NCBI GenBank assembly: GCA_001899005.1
Contig: MKUW01000006.1
Location: forward strand, 222,963-286,962
Length of the DNA stretch: 64,000 nucleotides
Source of the DNA: Chloroflexi bacterium 44-23
GTDB taxonomy: Bacteria > Chloroflexota > Anaerolineae > Anaerolineales > Anaerolineaceae
Direction: 5' to 3'
The translations under genes and the position numbers were made by a program. Below, one piece after another: positions 63,507 through 64,000 of the stretch; position 1 is the stretch's first letter; each line of letters starts with the position of its first letter. The notes beneath the pieces are model-generated. The model saw only the letters and a program-made list of their open reading frames with translations, was not told the DNA's origin and ran no database searches.

Positions 63507-64000
63507 ATGCTAGAAAAACTGCTCTCGCCAACCGATCTCCTGGCGAGGTTGACTTCCACAACTGAAAGTGCTTCCAAGCTGATCATCATCACCGGTTCTA
63601 GTGGGTCGGGCAAAACTGGCTGGTGCCTGGAGTTGATTCGCCAGGCGCGAATCCATGGGATCGAGCCTGTCGGGCTGGTATCTCCGGCTGTTTTTGAGCA
63701 GAGCGTGAAGATAGGCATTGACCTGGTCGATATCACGAACAATGAACGCCACCTATTAGGGGTGAAGCGTGATGAATTTCATCGCCGTTTGCCAGAGCAG
63801 CGAGGTTTTGCACAGTTGCATTGGCTGATCGATCCAGAGGTGCTTGATTGGGGTAATCGAATCCTATTAGGGCTGTCCACTAAATGTGATTTATTGCTCC
63901 TGGATGAATTAGGTCCGCTGGAATTTCTGGCGAACAACGGATTGACGGTTGGTATGAGTCTGATTGACCGAAAGGAATATCGGCTGGCTTGTGTAGTTGT
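63507..64000 (+). CDS. P-loop NTPase, THEP1-like (3'-truncated)
   Basis: The frame is open to the window end (164 codons). Walker A GSSGSGKTG at about residue 31-39, Walker B-like LLLLDELGPLEF, preceded by VGLVSPAVFEQSVKIGIDLVDI. This is the order of the nucleoside-triphosphatase THEP1 group. ATG 63507 has AAAGGTG before it; ATGs at 63477 and 63480 are in frame but lack a ribosome site. Behind a Moco riboswitch it may act in molybdate or cofactor handling; that link is inference. Confidence 0.78.
   Translation, partial: MLEKLLSPTDLLARLTSTTESASKLIIITGSSGSGKTGWCLELIRQARIHGIEPVGLVSPAVFEQSVKIGIDLVDITNNERHLLGVKRDEFHRRLPEQRGFAQLHWLIDPEVLDWGNRILLGLSTKCDLLLLDELGPLEFLANNGLTVGMSLIDRKEYRLACVV

Overview
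The window looks like a chromosomal segment of an AT-rich, anaerobic Chloroflexota bacterium of the Anaerolineae type. This is inferred from gene content and protein style (RecJ with an extra C-terminal region, FtsZ beside unknown small proteins, YgiQ, Thr/Pro-linker exported proteins, Acr3, Moco and tungsten enzyme genes); no 16S gene is present. Translation starts are of two kinds: ordinary Shine-Dalgarno starts, and a series of genes whose -10 box ends only 6 to 8 bases before the start codon, so that their mRNAs should be leaderless.

Positions 1-31.7 kb are mostly core genome: recJ (partial), rpsF with an S6:S18-type leader, rpsR, a parvulin, smc and rnc, molybdopterin genes (moaC and a fused moaD-moaE), scpA, mutS, a GH57-like enzyme, ftsZ with two small companions, slyD, an exported M1 peptidase, an hpt operon, a phosphofructokinase-like protein lacking key residues, YgiQ and a THUMP methyltransferase. 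Two items stand out. A peroxiredoxin-glutaredoxin fusion at 21993-22742 has an in-frame TGA exactly where the peroxidatic cysteine belongs, so it is very probably a selenoprotein. A free-standing structured RNA at about 25752-25961 has its own consensus promoter, a 13-bp closing stem and a terminator.

Positions 31.7-45 kb are accessory: a REP-like palindrome, a 292-bp tandem repeat, a tyrosine recombinase, a ribbon-helix-helix protein plus membrane protein pair under a palindromic operator (with a decayed second copy of the membrane protein gene 8 kb away), a copper-resistance block (CopB ATPase, CueP, two SHOCT proteins, two-component system, Met-rich PepSY-like protein), then arsR-acr3.

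Positions 45-64 kb concern metal cofactors and anaerobic respiration. They hold a radical-SAM maturase of the tungsten-oxidoreductase type, an FdrA/DUF1116/DUF5714/lipoate-ligase/thioredoxin-like cluster behind a palindromic operator, tatC-tatA-tatB, mobA, a PhnD-like lipoprotein with a NarX-type kinase and a LuxR-type regulator (a split TtrS/TtrR arrangement), and a three-subunit molybdoenzyme (Fe-S, NrfD and catalytic subunits) with another tatA. A molybdenum-cofactor riboswitch with its own terminator follows, in front of a P-loop NTPase that runs off the end. Sensor, Tat export, MGD synthesis, reductase and Moco sensing form one coherent unit whose best guess is tetrathionate reductase or a relative.
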